NCBI RefSeq assembly: GCF_007280555.1
Contig: NZ_VKDB01000001.1
Location: forward strand, 372,001 to 436,000
Direction of reading: 5' to 3'
DNA from: Deinococcus detaillensis
Lineage (GTDB): Bacteria; Deinococcota; Deinococci; Deinococcales; Deinococcaceae
Length of the DNA stretch: 64,000 nucleotides
The translations under genes were made by a program, and so were the position numbers. Position 1 is the first letter of the stretch; every line of letters starts with the position of its first letter. The notes below the pieces were generated by a model. The model searched no databases. It was not told the DNA's origin and worked only from the letters and a program-made list of their open reading frames with translations. Shown here in pieces: positions 1 to 8,369 of the stretch.

Positions 1-453
1 CGCTTGGGCGAGGTTGAGGCTGGCATAGGCCGCTGTCGGCACCAGCATCGTGACGCGGCAAAGTTCGAGGTCGGCATTGTTCAGGCCCGATTCCTCCGGC
101 CCGAATACTAGGGCGGCCGACTGCGCGGCCAGCACCAGAGGGCGGACTTGAGCCGGGTGCTGCGGCGGTGCGAGGTCGGCGCGGATGCGGGCACTGGTAC
201 CCACCACCAGATCGCACTCGGCCACCGCTTCTTTGAGGGTGGCGTAGATTTTGGCGCTGTCGAGCAGGGAAGCGGCGTGAACGGCCATTGCCCGGCTGGC
301 TGAGTCCTTATAGTCACAGCGGGGCGCGACAATTCGCAGATCGCTGGCTCCCATATTGAGCATCGCCCGCGCCGCCGCGCCGACATTACCTGAAGTTTTG
401 GGAGAGACCAGGACGACGGCAAGGTTCAAGTTGAGCACAGTCACGCTGGGCAT
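1..453 (-). CDS. TrmJ/SpoU-type RNA 2'-O-methyltransferase, C-terminus cut by window edge
   Basis: This frame stays open to base 1, so the 3' end of the gene lies outside the window. The visible 151 residues match the SPOUT (SpoU/TrmH/TrmJ) RNA ribose methyltransferases. They carry the N-terminal GNVGAAARAM motif (motif 1, about residues 22-31), FGPEESGL (motif 2, about 117-124) and YASLNLAQA (motif 3) at the edge, which together build the SAM-binding trefoil knot. The family adds 2'-O-methyl groups to tRNA or rRNA. The overall pattern resembles TrmJ (position 32 of tRNA), but the exact substrate cannot be read from sequence. The start is the ATG at 453. No Shine-Dalgarno and no clear TANNNT box precede it, so the start is less certain than the family. 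Confidence 0.88.
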   Translation of the reverse strand, partial: MPSVTVLNLNLAVVLVSPKTSGNVGAAARAMLNMGASDLRIVAPRCDYKDSASRAMAVHAASLLDSAKIYATLKEAVAECDLVVGTSARIRADLAPPQHPAQVRPLVLAAQSAALVFGPEESGLNNADLELCRVTMLVPTAAYASLNLAQA

Positions 454-851
454 GGTAGCGCTTTGGGGTTGCATTGGAATGGGTCTTTTCAAACTGGACT
501 GGAAGACTATCTTCACGCTTTAGCTTTCGCTTTTTCCCACCCCCCAGCAGGCAGGCGTCCTTATGGGCGTCCGTTTTGCACAAGAAGCCCCCTCCCGGTG
601 GCGAGGGAGCAAGTCGCTGCGCTTGTCATGGAGTTTCCAGCATTCCGGCAGGCCACTCGCGCCGACTTTCCACACTGTGGGGCGGTCAAGCTGTGGGCGC
701 TGTGCAAAAGACCTACCCATACTGGGCGAGCTGGAAGGCGGTATTCGTCCCAGGTTCTTTGGTTGCTCTTATTTGAGGGGGGGAGGTTGGGACTTACCAG
801 CTCGCCGAGAGGGGGTGAGTGAGCGCTGGTGATTCCCCTCCCGACTCCGCC
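454..851. other. 398-nt intergenic region with repeat copy, no gene
   Basis: This stretch separates the convergently read end of glgA from the methyltransferase start. Several open frames cross it, but they have no RBS, no family resemblance and low-complexity composition, so I call no gene. It holds a small inverted repeat (CCCTC/GAGGG arms, about 588-606) and, at its right end, copy A of the dispersed intergenic repeat described separately (about 772-843). Confidence 0.6.
772..843 (+). repeat. Dispersed intergenic repeat, copy A
   Basis: The core at 807-843 begins GAGAGGGGGTGAGTGAGC and ends GATTCCCCTCCC. The same core recurs at 18423-18453 and 40887-40924 with small indels. The flank TTGAGGGG..GAGG (about 777-787) and a TACCAGCTC stretch just before the core also resemble the bases upstream of copy C, so the element is probably 70-100 bp long. 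It lies wholly between genes here. Its function is unknown. Confidence 0.6.
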
Positions 852-2180
852 CTACTCCGCCGCCACCTGCTGGTAAATCTCCAAGTAGCGCTTGGCTGGC
901 CCCTTCCACGAAAAATCTAACGGCAAGCCGCGTTTGGCGCGGGCATTCCACGTTTTGGGCTTGCTGACGGCGGCCTCGGCCCGGCCCAGCGCTTCCAAAA
1001 AGGCGGCGGGGGTGGGGTCGTCAAACAAAAAGCCGATGTCCCCCGGTACGGTGTCAGCCAGCCCTCCGGTGCGGCGGGCAACCGGCGGAGTGCCGTAGCG
1101 CAGGGCGATCATCTGTGATAGCCCGCACGGCTCGAAGCGGCTGGGCATGGCAAAGGCGTGCGCTCCAGCGTACAGGCGGTGTGACAGGCTTTCGTTCATG
1201 CCTTTGACGTGCCGCACGCGCGGCGAACTTTGCGCCCACACTGAAAAAGCAGTTTCGAGTTGAGTGTCGCCGCTGCCCAGCAGCACCAGATTCCACTTTT
1301 TGACGATCTCTGGCATGGCCGAGAGCAAAATGTCGAGGCCCTTCTGGGTGGCGAGGCGTGCGACGCAGCTCAAAATCGGGGCGTCGTCGAGGTGAAACTC
1401 TTGTCTGAGGGCGGCGATGTTGGCTTCTTTGGTGGCCATCGTGCCGTAAGGCAAAACGTGGCCGTCGGTGCGCGGGTTCCAGCGCTCTTGATCTAAGCCG
1501 TTGATGACGCCGGAGAGCTTGCCCTCGGCCAGCCGGGTTTGCAGCACGCCTTCTAGGCCCTCACCAAATTCGGGGGTGGTAATTTCTTTGGCGTAGGTCG
1601 GGCTGACGGTGGTGACGTGTCCGGCATACACCAGCCCCGCTTTCATTAGGTTGAGGTCGCCGTAAAATTCAACGCCCTCGGGAGTGTCCACCCATTCGGG
1701 CAGGCCCGTCCAGCCGAAGCTGTCATCGATGTTCCAGCGGCCTTGATACTGCAAATTGTGGATGGTAAAGACGCTGGGCACGTGGCGCAACTTGGCGTGG
1801 GCCACCACCAGTCCGGCAGCCCAGTCATGGCCGTGCAGCACGTCAAAGCGGATGCCCACTGCGGCCAGAACCGGCAAGACCAAGCGTCCCCACACCGAAA
1901 AGCGCTCCACATCATTACTGTGGTAGATGCCGGGGCGCTTGAAAGCGGGCGTTTCCAAAAACAAAAAGCGCACGCCGCCCTCATTGATCTCGCCCAGCCG
2001 CACATTGCCGCCGCGCCAGATCTCGTGGGGCGTGCCGACAATATCGGCGTACCAGGGCGACAGCACGCTGGCTTGATGGCCCAGGCGGGCGAGTTCGGCG
2101 GGCAGGGCAGCCATCACATCGGCCAGTCCACCCGTGCGGGAAAAGGGGTAAGCCTCAGAGGCCACGTGAAGGATATGCAT
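852..2180 (-). CDS. glgA: Glycogen synthase (ADP-glucose type)
   Basis: The 442-residue protein is a GT5 glycogen/starch synthase that adds glucose from ADP-glucose to the non-reducing end of alpha-1,4-glucan in the cytosol. It opens MHILHVASEAYPFSRTGGLADV, where the usual KTGGLADV substrate loop reads RTGGLADV. It also has the second-domain motif around ARLATQKGLD (about residue 278) and the C-terminal PSRFEPCGL loop (about 354). The length is slightly short for bacterial GlgA (about 470-490). No other glycogen gene is adjacent, although malQ lies about 44 kb away. The ATG at 2180 sits 6 nt after a TAGCAT box with no Shine-Dalgarno, so the mRNA is probably leaderless. Confidence 0.95.
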   Translation of the reverse strand: MHILHVASEAYPFSRTGGLADVMAALPAELARLGHQASVLSPWYADIVGTPHEIWRGGNVRLGEINEGGVRFLFLETPAFKRPGIYHSNDVERFSVWGRLVLPVLAAVGIRFDVLHGHDWAAGLVVAHAKLRHVPSVFTIHNLQYQGRWNIDDSFGWTGLPEWVDTPEGVEFYGDLNLMKAGLVYAGHVTTVSPTYAKEITTPEFGEGLEGVLQTRLAEGKLSGVINGLDQERWNPRTDGHVLPYGTMATKEANIAALRQEFHLDDAPILSCVARLATQKGLDILLSAMPEIVKKWNLVLLGSGDTQLETAFSVWAQSSPRVRHVKGMNESLSHRLYAGAHAFAMPSRFEPCGLSQMIALRYGTPPVARRTGGLADTVPGDIGFLFDDPTPAAFLEALGRAEAAVSKPKTWNARAKRGLPLDFSWKGPAKRYLEIYQQVAAE

Positions 2181-2186
2181 AAAGGT

Positions 2187-2192
2187 ATGCTA
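2187..2192 (-). promoter_or_regulatory. Leaderless -10 box for glgA
   Basis: On the minus strand TAGCAT (TANNNT) is followed by 6 nt (ACCTTT) and then the glgA ATG. This spacing puts the transcription start at or next to the start codon, as reported for many Deinococcus genes. No convincing -35 element was found. Confidence 0.6.
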
Positions 2193-2265
2193 CCCCGCCC
2201 GCCGCGCCGCTTTAAACAATCAAGCTGGGGAGCAGTTGGTCAGTGCAGGAAAAGTGCGGGGGGTT

Positions 2266-2294
2266 TTGACAGCTCACGTTTTTCTTGCTACTAT
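2266..2294 (+). promoter_or_regulatory. Consensus promoter of the tRNA-Cys/tRNA-Val unit
   Basis: TTGACA (2266-2271), a 17-nt spacer and TACTAT (2289-2294) form a near-perfect housekeeping sigma promoter. It lies about 45 nt upstream of the first tRNA, in the expected orientation. Confidence 0.85.
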
Positions 2295-2337
2295 TCATGC
2301 CGCTGGGAGAAACGGGCCATGCGCCCTGCCCCACACG

Positions 2338-2413
<76 letters not shown>

Positions 2414-2440
2414 AACTTCTGTGCCCCCTCTTTTAGGTTT

Positions 2441-2515
2441 AGATCCGTAGCTCAGGGGTAGAGCACTACATTGACACTGTAGGGGTCAGCAGTTCAAATC
2501 TGCTCGGGTCTACCA
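2441..2515 (+). tRNA. tRNA-Val (GAC)
   Basis: The acceptor arms are AGATCCG and CGGGTCT (one G-T pair). The D-stem is GCTC/GAGC, the anticodon stem CTACA/TGTAG and the loop TTGACAC, giving anticodon GAC at 2473-2475. The T-stem is AGCAG/CTGCT and the CCA is encoded (2513-2515). It is probably co-transcribed with the upstream tRNA-Cys. Confidence 0.95.
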
Positions 2516-2519
2516 ATAG

Positions 2520-2542
2520 CCTCCGCTCCGGCGGGGGTTTTT
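2520..2542 (+). terminator. Intrinsic terminator of the tRNA-Cys/Val unit
   Basis: CCTCCGC (2520-2526) pairs with GCGGGGG (2531-2537, one T-G pair) around a 4-nt loop. Five T follow. Confidence 0.8.
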
Positions 2543-2568
2543 CTTTGCTTGTCACTCTCTACCCTGAG

Positions 2569-3615
2569 TCACGGCGTAGCGGCCAATGGCCTCGCTTCGC
2601 GCTCCTGCGGCAGCAGTTCCCGCGAGTCCAGCACACTGTCGGGGATGCCCGCCAAAGCGTCGTCCAATACCTCTAGTCCCGCGCCGTCCTTAAAGGCCCG
2701 CTCGCTGATGGTGCGCTTGTAGTGCCGCGCCCCGCTGTGTCCGGCAAACAGGCCCAGCGTGTGCTTCAGCATTCGGCTCAGGTAAACGCCCTGCTCAAGT
2801 TGCTCGGCGAGGTACGGTCTGAACGCCTCGATCACCTCGCGGCGGCTGGGCGGCAGGGTGTCAGTGCCAAAGACGTCGCGGTCAGCGGCGGCCAGCAGAT
2901 ACGGCGTTTGGTACGCGGCGCGGCCCAGCATCACCCCGCCGGCCCAAGTCAGGTGGTTCTGGGCGTCGTCCAGTGTTTGAATGCCGCCGTTCAGCACGAA
3001 GGTCAGTGCCGGAAAGTCGCCCGTAAGCTGGCGCACCAAGTCGTATCTCAGCGGCGGCACTTCGCGGTTTTGCTTGGGCGACAGGCCAGTGAGCCAGGCT
3101 TTGCGGGCGTGAACGATGAAGGTCTGGCAGCCTGCATCGGCCACCGTCTGAACAAAGTGGTACAGCAGCTCATAGCTGTCGAGGTCATCGATGCCGATGC
3201 GGTGCTTGACCGTCACGGGCAGCTGGGTCGCGCCGCGCATGGCCGCTACGGCGCGGGCCACCACCTCGGGTGTGGCCATCAGGCAAGCGCCGAAGCTGCC
3301 GCTTTGCACCCGGTCAGACGGGCAGCCACAATTTAAGTTGACTTCGTCATAGCCCCACTGCTCAGCCATGCGGGCGCACTCGGCCAGCGCTAGGGGGTCG
3401 CTGCCGCCGAGCTGCAACGCCAGCGGATGCTCAGCGGGCGAGAAGTCGAGGTGCTTTTTGGCGTCGCCGTGCAGCAGCGCTCCCGTGGTAATCATCTCGG
3501 TATACAGCAGCGCTCTCTTGCTCAGGGCGCGGTGAAAGACCCGGCAGTGGCGGTCTGTCCAGTCGAGCATCGGGGCGACGCTGAAGGTATGGGGGGGCAG
3601 CAGGCCAGCAGTCAT
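2569..3615 (-). CDS. dusA: tRNA-dihydrouridine(20/20a) synthase DusA
   Basis: The 348-residue protein is an FMN-dependent enzyme that reduces uridine to dihydrouridine in the tRNA D-loop. It shows the DusA opening FSVAPMLDWTDRHCRVFHR, the catalytic-cysteine block NLNCGCPSDRVQSGSFGACLM (about residues 93-113), a VKHRIGID motif, an FIVHARKAWLTGLSPKQNR stretch and a C-terminal LGLFAGHSGARHYKR helix. The DusA subfamily is recognisable from the WLTGLSPKQN signature. The start is the ATG at 3615. A possible -10 (TATGCT) lies 11 nt upstream, and there is no strong Shine-Dalgarno. The gene is convergent with the tRNA unit, which ends just before it. Confidence 0.94.
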   Translation of the reverse strand: MTAGLLPPHTFSVAPMLDWTDRHCRVFHRALSKRALLYTEMITTGALLHGDAKKHLDFSPAEHPLALQLGGSDPLALAECARMAEQWGYDEVNLNCGCPSDRVQSGSFGACLMATPEVVARAVAAMRGATQLPVTVKHRIGIDDLDSYELLYHFVQTVADAGCQTFIVHARKAWLTGLSPKQNREVPPLRYDLVRQLTGDFPALTFVLNGGIQTLDDAQNHLTWAGGVMLGRAAYQTPYLLAAADRDVFGTDTLPPSRREVIEAFRPYLAEQLEQGVYLSRMLKHTLGLFAGHSGARHYKRTISERAFKDGAGLEVLDDALAGIPDSVLDSRELLPQEREARPLAATP

Positions 3616-3874
3616 CTCAGCCGAAAAGCATAGCGCTTATGAGCGGGCCACAAGGCGGCTTGGGCTGCTTTGCGGCAGTGTTCAGATTCTCAAAACAGCC
3701 TCAGAGTGCAGTGGCGACAGAGAAAAGCTGCAGCTCTCCTGCACTCCACTTCAACTTGACGCTATGTCGGTTTCTTAGCTTAAAGAACCGGAGGGCCGAC
3801 AAAACAGCTTCAGTTTGCATGTCCAGCGTGGTTGCTGGCTCCCCGCCTCACCCTCTGAGTCTATTGGAAGGTCA

Positions 3875-5173
3875 ATGATCAAAGCGCCCTCTCCTGTGCC
3901 TGAGCCTGAACGCCGCGAACAAAAACACAACCTGCTCAACGCCCTCGGGCCGGGCCTCATCACTGGGGCCAGCGACGATGATCCGAGCGGCATCGCCACT
4001 TACTCGCAGGTCGGGGCGCAGTTCGGTTACGGCCTGCTGTGGGCGATGCTCTTTTCTTATCCGCTGATGGCCACCATTCAAGAAATCAGTGGCCGACTCG
4101 GCCGCGTGACCGGACACGGCATCGCCGGAAACATGCGCCGCGCTTACGCGCCAGTGTGGCTGTGGTTGGTCACCGCGCTGCTGATCGTCGCCAACGTGAT
4201 CAATCTGGGGGCCGACATTGGCGCGATGGGCGAAGCAGTGCAGCTGCTGATCGGCGGCCCAGCGCTGCTCTACGCAGCCCTGTTCGCCGCGCTGTCGGTG
4301 CTTCTGCAAGTCTTCGTGCCATACACCCGCTATGCCCAGATTCTCAAATGGCTGACGGCTTCGCTCCTGGCCTACGTCGCCACTGTGTTCGTGGTGCATG
4401 TGCCTTGGGGTCAGGCGCTGCGGGCCACGTTGCTGCCGCACTTCAGTGGAGGCGCGGCGTCGATTCAGGCGCTGGTCGCGGTGCTGGGCACCACCATCAG
4501 CCCTTACCTGTTTTTCTGGCAGGCGTCCGAGGAAGTCTCCGACATGGACACCCACGTCCTCGAGCATCCCCTCAAGCAAGCGCCGCAGGAAGCGCCTGAA
4601 CAGTTCCGGCGCATTCGCACCGATACCTTCATCGGCATGGCCTTTTCCAATCTGGTGGCCTTTTTCATTATCCTGACGGCGGCAGTGGTGCTGCACGCGC
4701 ACGGACAGACCGATATCCAGACCGCTTCGCAGGCTGCCGAGGCGCTACGGCCCGTCGCCGGGCGTTTTGCCTTCATCCTGTTTGCGGCGGGTCTGGTGGG
4801 TACTGGGCTGCTGGCCCTGCCAGTGCTGGCCGGATCGGTGGGCTACGCGCTGGGAGAGGCGCTGAGCTGGCCGGTGGGTCTGGAGCGCAAGCCCTATCAG
4901 GCCAAAGGCTTTTACGTCATCATCGCGCTGTCTACGCTGCTGGGCCTGGGGTTGGTGCTGGTGCAGATCGATCCGATCAAGGCGCTTTATTACTCGGCGA
5001 TTATCAACGGCGTGGCGGCGGCCCCGGTGATGCTGCTGCTGATGTTGATGACGGCCAACGAGCGGGTCATGGGCGAATTCACAGTGAAGGGCTGGCTGCG
5101 GGGACTGGGCTGGCTGGGCACCGGCGTGATGGCGCTGGCCGCCGCCGCCATGTTCGCCACGATGAGGAAGTGA
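3875..5173 (+). CDS. Nramp-family transporter with non-canonical metal site
   Basis: The 432-residue polytopic membrane protein belongs to the Nramp/SLC11 superfamily (LeuT fold, about 11 TM segments). The start is the ATG at 3875 behind GGAAGG at 3866-3871. A longer in-frame reading from 3815 lacks an RBS. In TM1 the usual DPGN metal motif reads DPSG (Asp36-Pro37-Ser38-Gly39, within GASDDDPSGIATYSQ). In TM6 the usual A-x-x-M-P-H reads GTTISPYLFFW, so both the metal-binding Met and the following His are missing. Canonical Mn/Fe transporters need that Asn and Met. This protein may therefore move a different ion (Mg, as reported for Nramp-related Mg transporters) or another solute. I give no mntH symbol for that reason. 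Confidence 0.85.
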   Translation: MIKAPSPVPEPERREQKHNLLNALGPGLITGASDDDPSGIATYSQVGAQFGYGLLWAMLFSYPLMATIQEISGRLGRVTGHGIAGNMRRAYAPVWLWLVTALLIVANVINLGADIGAMGEAVQLLIGGPALLYAALFAALSVLLQVFVPYTRYAQILKWLTASLLAYVATVFVVHVPWGQALRATLLPHFSGGAASIQALVAVLGTTISPYLFFWQASEEVSDMDTHVLEHPLKQAPQEAPEQFRRIRTDTFIGMAFSNLVAFFIILTAAVVLHAHGQTDIQTASQAAEALRPVAGRFAFILFAAGLVGTGLLALPVLAGSVGYALGEALSWPVGLERKPYQAKGFYVIIALSTLLGLGLVLVQIDPIKALYYSAIINGVAAAPVMLLLMLMTANERVMGEFTVKGWLRGLGWLGTGVMALAAAAMFATMRK

Positions 5174-5269
5174 TGGGCCGACCGCTTTTTGTTTTCGGGA
5201 GGTTGAAGCCGTGAGCGCTGCTCAAAACGCCGCTGCTGAGTGCCGCGCCGAACTTTGCTGGAGAGCGCT

Positions 5270-5275
5270 TAAACT
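5270..5275 (+). promoter_or_regulatory. Leaderless -10 box for the ArsB-type permease
   Basis: TAAACT (TANNNT) is followed by 6 nt and then the GTG start at 5282. The nearest GGAG is about 20 nt upstream, too far to act as a Shine-Dalgarno, which supports a leaderless transcript. Confidence 0.5.
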
Positions 5276-5281
5276 GACTCC

Positions 5282-6565
5282 GTGACTTTGTTCGCTGCTC
5301 TGGCCGTATTCGCCGCGACGCTGTTTTTGGTGATCGTCCGCCCCTTTAAGCTCAATATCGCGTTGGGCGCTGGGCTGGGCGCGTCGGCGGCGCTGCTGCT
5401 GGGCTTGGTGCAGTGGGCAGACGTGTGGGTGGTCTGGCAAGCCACCTGGAACGCCACCTTCACCCTCATCGCGCTGATTGTCCTCAGCTTGCTGCTCAGC
5501 GAAGCGGGGCTGTTCCGCTTTGTAGCGCTGCACTTGGCGCGGTGGGCCGGCGGAAACATGGCGCGGCTGTTCGTGCTGCTGATCTTGTTTGGGGCGGTGC
5601 TGGCCGCTCTCCTCGCCAATGACGGCGCGGTGCTGATCTTGACGCCGGTTGCCCTGGAGTTATGCGAACTGCTCGAACTCAAGCGCCCGGCTGGACTGGC
5701 CCTGTTGTTTGCCACCGGCTTTATCGTGGACGCCGCCAGCTTGCCACTGATCACCTCCAACCTCACCAACCTCATCAGCGCCGATCAGTTCAAGCTGGGT
5801 TTTGCGGCTTACGTCGCCGTGATGGGGCCGGTCAATTTGGCGGCAGTGGCGGCGGGGTTGGCAGCGCTGTGGTGGCGCTTTCATAAAAGTTTGCCAGCCG
5901 GGTACGCCGTACAGGGTTTGCCTGCGCCCAACTCAGCGTTGCAAGACGTGGCGGTGTGTGGGGTGGGCGCGGGGTTGCTGGCAGCACTGCTGATCAGTTT
6001 TTTTCTCGCGCCGCGCTGGGGCATTCCTGAAAGTCTGCCCGCGCTCTTGGCGGCGGCGGCGCTGCTGCTGACCGCTTGGGCGCGGGGCCGTCCGGCGGTG
6101 ACTGTGCTCAAAAATGCGCCGTGGTCGGTGGTGGTCTTTTCGCTGGGCATGTATCTAGTGGTCTACGGCTTACGCAACGCCGGAGTCACCGACGCAGCGG
6201 GAAGCGTCTTCGCGGCGCTGTGGCAGCGCGGTTCTTGGGCACTGGCTTACGGCCTCGGCGGGCTGATGACGTTGGCCTCAGCCATGTCCAATAATCTTCC
6301 GGCGCTGCTGATCGGAGCGCTGGGCATCGAACAGGCCAAGCTGCCGCCACACGCCGAAACGCTGGCGGTCTACGCCAACATCGTGGCGGCCAACCTCGGC
6401 TCCAAGCTCACGCCGCTGGGCAGCCTGGCGACGCTGCTGTGGCTGCGCCTCCTCGCGGCACGGAAGTGGCAGGTGTCTTGGGGCGAGTATCTGCGCCTGT
6501 CTTGGGCCGTGACCTTGCCGACGTTGCTCCTGACCTTGTGCGCTTTGGTGCTGCTGCACCATTAA
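5282..6565 (+). CDS. ArsB/NhaD-type ion permease (arsenical pump-like)
   Basis: The 427-residue hydrophobic protein matches the ArsB/NhaD branch of the ion transporter superfamily. It has about 10-12 TM segments and two internally related halves, with hallmark loops LANDGAVLILTPVALEL (about residues 109-125) and MSNNLPALLIGALG (about 336-349). The second is the SNN-P hairpin typical of ArsB. ArsB extrudes arsenite or antimonite, alone or with ArsA. No arsR, arsC or arsA lies nearby, so the substrate is not settled. The start is GTG at 5282, which fits a leaderless transcript. It follows the Nramp gene by 108 nt and may be a separate unit. Confidence 0.8.
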   Translation: MTLFAALAVFAATLFLVIVRPFKLNIALGAGLGASAALLLGLVQWADVWVVWQATWNATFTLIALIVLSLLLSEAGLFRFVALHLARWAGGNMARLFVLLILFGAVLAALLANDGAVLILTPVALELCELLELKRPAGLALLFATGFIVDAASLPLITSNLTNLISADQFKLGFAAYVAVMGPVNLAAVAAGLAALWWRFHKSLPAGYAVQGLPAPNSALQDVAVCGVGAGLLAALLISFFLAPRWGIPESLPALLAAAALLLTAWARGRPAVTVLKNAPWSVVVFSLGMYLVVYGLRNAGVTDAAGSVFAALWQRGSWALAYGLGGLMTLASAMSNNLPALLIGALGIEQAKLPPHAETLAVYANIVAANLGSKLTPLGSLATLLWLRLLAARKWQVSWGEYLRLSWAVTLPTLLLTLCALVLLHH

Positions 6566-6640
6566 CGCGCCCAGATAGCCACCCCGCACCCGCTTAGGCC
6601 CGCTGCTGTCGCCGCTCAATCAGATCATTGAGAAATGCCA

Positions 6641-6646
6641 TAGAGT
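6641..6646 (+). promoter_or_regulatory. Leaderless -10 box before the PEBP gene
   Basis: TAGAGT (TANNNT) ends 6 nt before the ATG at 6653. The spacing matches the other leaderless candidates in this window. Confidence 0.5.
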
Positions 6647-6652
6647 AGGCTT

Positions 6653-7252
6653 ATGACGCGGCTGAATTTCCAGCAGTCAAGCCGGAATACTGAAGCGCCA
6701 GACGGCGGCTTTACTTGGTGTTTAGCAAACTCTGAAACGATGCCGGAGATGAACATAAATCAGCGTTTGAGTGTGGTTGCTCTGCTTGCTCTTTCCACCG
6801 CGCAGGCGGCTCCGGCTCCGTTTGCCGTTGCACTTTCCGCTGGTGATACCGCTCTCAAGTGCGGCGCGGCCACCACACCTGTACTCAAGTTCTCTGGCAC
6901 GCCGCCGAGCGGCACCAAAAGTTACGCCATCATCTTCTGGGATCAAAGCTCCAGCGCACTCAGCGGAAGGTGGCTGGTCTTCGACTTGCCGCTGGGAACG
7001 ACTCAACTCAAAGCCGCGTCGGCCAGTATGCTCAGCGTCGCGGGCGGCAAAGCGGCCACCAACGAAGCCAACCAAGCTGGCTACACGGCGGTGTGCGCCA
7101 AAGGCAGACACGACCTTTACATTGATTACTACGCGCTGGATGTCGCCTCGCTCAACTTGCCTGCCGGTGCGCCGCTGCAAACTTTACACTCGGCCATCAA
7201 GCGCCATAAGCTGCAAGAAGCCAAAGCCCACTTGGTCTGGCCGGTCAAATGA
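6653..7252 (+). CDS. Secreted PEBP/YbhB-YbcL-like protein
   Basis: The ligand-binding fold of the phosphatidylethanolamine-binding protein family is suggested by FAVALSAGDTALKCGAATTPVLKFSG (early strands), SYAIIFWDQSS and WLVFDLPLGTTQL (central conserved region), and a late YIDYYALDV strand. A cleavable signal peptide (MNINQRLSVVALLALSTAQA) begins at the internal ATG at 6749, which has GGAG 4 nt upstream. The far-upstream ATG at 6653 sits 6 nt after a TANNNT box but would add 32 polar residues before the signal peptide. The start is therefore open: 6653 fits the promoter, 6740 or 6749 fits export. It overlaps the next gene by ATGA (7249-7252), so the pair is translationally coupled. Bacterial PEBP proteins have no settled function. 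Confidence 0.75.
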   Translation: MTRLNFQQSSRNTEAPDGGFTWCLANSETMPEMNINQRLSVVALLALSTAQAAPAPFAVALSAGDTALKCGAATTPVLKFSGTPPSGTKSYAIIFWDQSSSALSGRWLVFDLPLGTTQLKAASASMLSVAGGKAATNEANQAGYTAVCAKGRHDLYIDYYALDVASLNLPAGAPLQTLHSAIKRHKLQEAKAHLVWPVK

Positions 7253-8307
7253 AGCTTCTGCGGCGCTTGGCGGTGGTGCTCAGCTTAGCGGCGTTGAGTC
7301 CGTCGCACGCCCTCAATCTCTATGCCCACACCGCTGCGGGAATGCTCAGCCCAGCCGTCAAAGGTGTTCCCGCCCGCGTCTACGTTCCCAATGGTCTGGA
7401 CAGCACCGTCAGCGTCATCGATCCCAAAACGTTCAAAGTCCTGTCCACCTTCCGCGTCGACACTGAGCCGCAGCATGTGGTGGCCGCACACGACCTCCAG
7501 ACGCTGTACGTCGTCAGCGACAAAGGGCGGCAATCGCTGACCCCGATTGACCCGCGCAGCGGCCAACCGGGTAAGCCGGTTCCCACGCCCGATCCTTACA
7601 ACCTCTATTTCACGCCGGACGGTAAATACGCTTTGGTGGTGGCTGAAAATCAGGCCCGCTTGGACTTTCTGGCCGTTAAAACCATGACGCCCGCTTTCTC
7701 CATCGCCGTGCCGTGTCAGGGCGTCAACCACATGGATTTCAGCCCCGATGGTCAGCACCTTCTGGCCGCCTGCGAGTTCAGCGGCGACCTCATCAAACTT
7801 GACCTGACCTCCCGCGGCGTTACCGGGAAGCTGCACGTCGGCGGAATGCCGCAGGACGTGCGAATCGCGCCGGACGGTAAGGTCTACTACGTGGCGGACA
7901 TGATGAGCAACGGGCTGCACGTTATTGACGGCTCAGGGCCAGTTCCGAAGAAGATCGGTTTCATTCCCACCGGCAAAGGCGCACATGGGTTGTATCCCAG
8001 TCGCGACGCGACCCGCCTGTTCATCTCCAACCGTGACGAGGGTAGCGTCAGCGTGCTGAATTTTGCCAAACGCAAGCTGATCGCCAAGTGGAAGATTCCC
8101 GGCGGCGGCAGTCCCGACATGGGCAGCGTCTCGGCGGATGGCAAGCAACTGTGGCTGTCGGGTCGGCGCAGCAACGTGGTTTACGTCTTTGATACCAAAA
8201 GTGGCACACTCCTCAAGAAAATCAAAGTCGGCAACGGGCCGCACGGCCTGACCTTCTTTCCGCAGCCGGGCCGCTATTCGCTGGGTCACACTGGAAATTA
8301 CCGCTAA
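7249..8307 (+). CDS. Secreted YncE-like beta-propeller protein
   Basis: The 352-residue protein has a signal peptide (MKLLRRLAVVLSLAALSPSHA) followed by about seven repeats of the YncE/SMP-30-like propeller type. Blades are seen as VYVPNGLDSTVSVIDPKTFK, NLYFTPDGKYALVV, HMDFSPDGQHLLAACEF, VRIAPDGKVYYVADM, GLYPSRDATRLFISNRDEGS, SVSADGKQLWLSGR and a closing HGLTFFPQPG strand. Such propellers act as extracytoplasmic binding or scaffold proteins, and no catalytic motif is visible. Start and stop overlap with the PEBP gene suggests the two exported proteins are made together and may act together. Confidence 0.85.
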   Translation: MKLLRRLAVVLSLAALSPSHALNLYAHTAAGMLSPAVKGVPARVYVPNGLDSTVSVIDPKTFKVLSTFRVDTEPQHVVAAHDLQTLYVVSDKGRQSLTPIDPRSGQPGKPVPTPDPYNLYFTPDGKYALVVAENQARLDFLAVKTMTPAFSIAVPCQGVNHMDFSPDGQHLLAACEFSGDLIKLDLTSRGVTGKLHVGGMPQDVRIAPDGKVYYVADMMSNGLHVIDGSGPVPKKIGFIPTGKGAHGLYPSRDATRLFISNRDEGSVSVLNFAKRKLIAKWKIPGGGSPDMGSVSADGKQLWLSGRRSNVVYVFDTKSGTLLKKIKVGNGPHGLTFFPQPGRYSLGHTGNYR

Positions 8308-8321
8308 GCCCGACACGAAAC

Positions 8322-8352
8322 CGCCCGCTTCCACAATGTTTGGAAGCGGGCG
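8322..8352. terminator. Bidirectional terminator between convergent genes
   Basis: A perfect 12-bp stem, CGCCCGCTTCCA (8322-8333) with TGGAAGCGGGCG (8341-8352), surrounds a 7-nt loop. It is flanked by AATTTGT on the plus strand and TTTCGTG on the minus strand. It lies midway between the propeller gene and the convergent fasciclin gene and could serve both. Confidence 0.75.
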
Positions 8353-8369
8353 AATTTGTATGGAGCGAT

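Noticed and set aside
463..832. Overlapping plus-strand frames of up to 119 codons in the first intergenic region
   Set aside because: Low-complexity translations, no ribosome binding site, several frames open at once, and the right end is the dispersed repeat.
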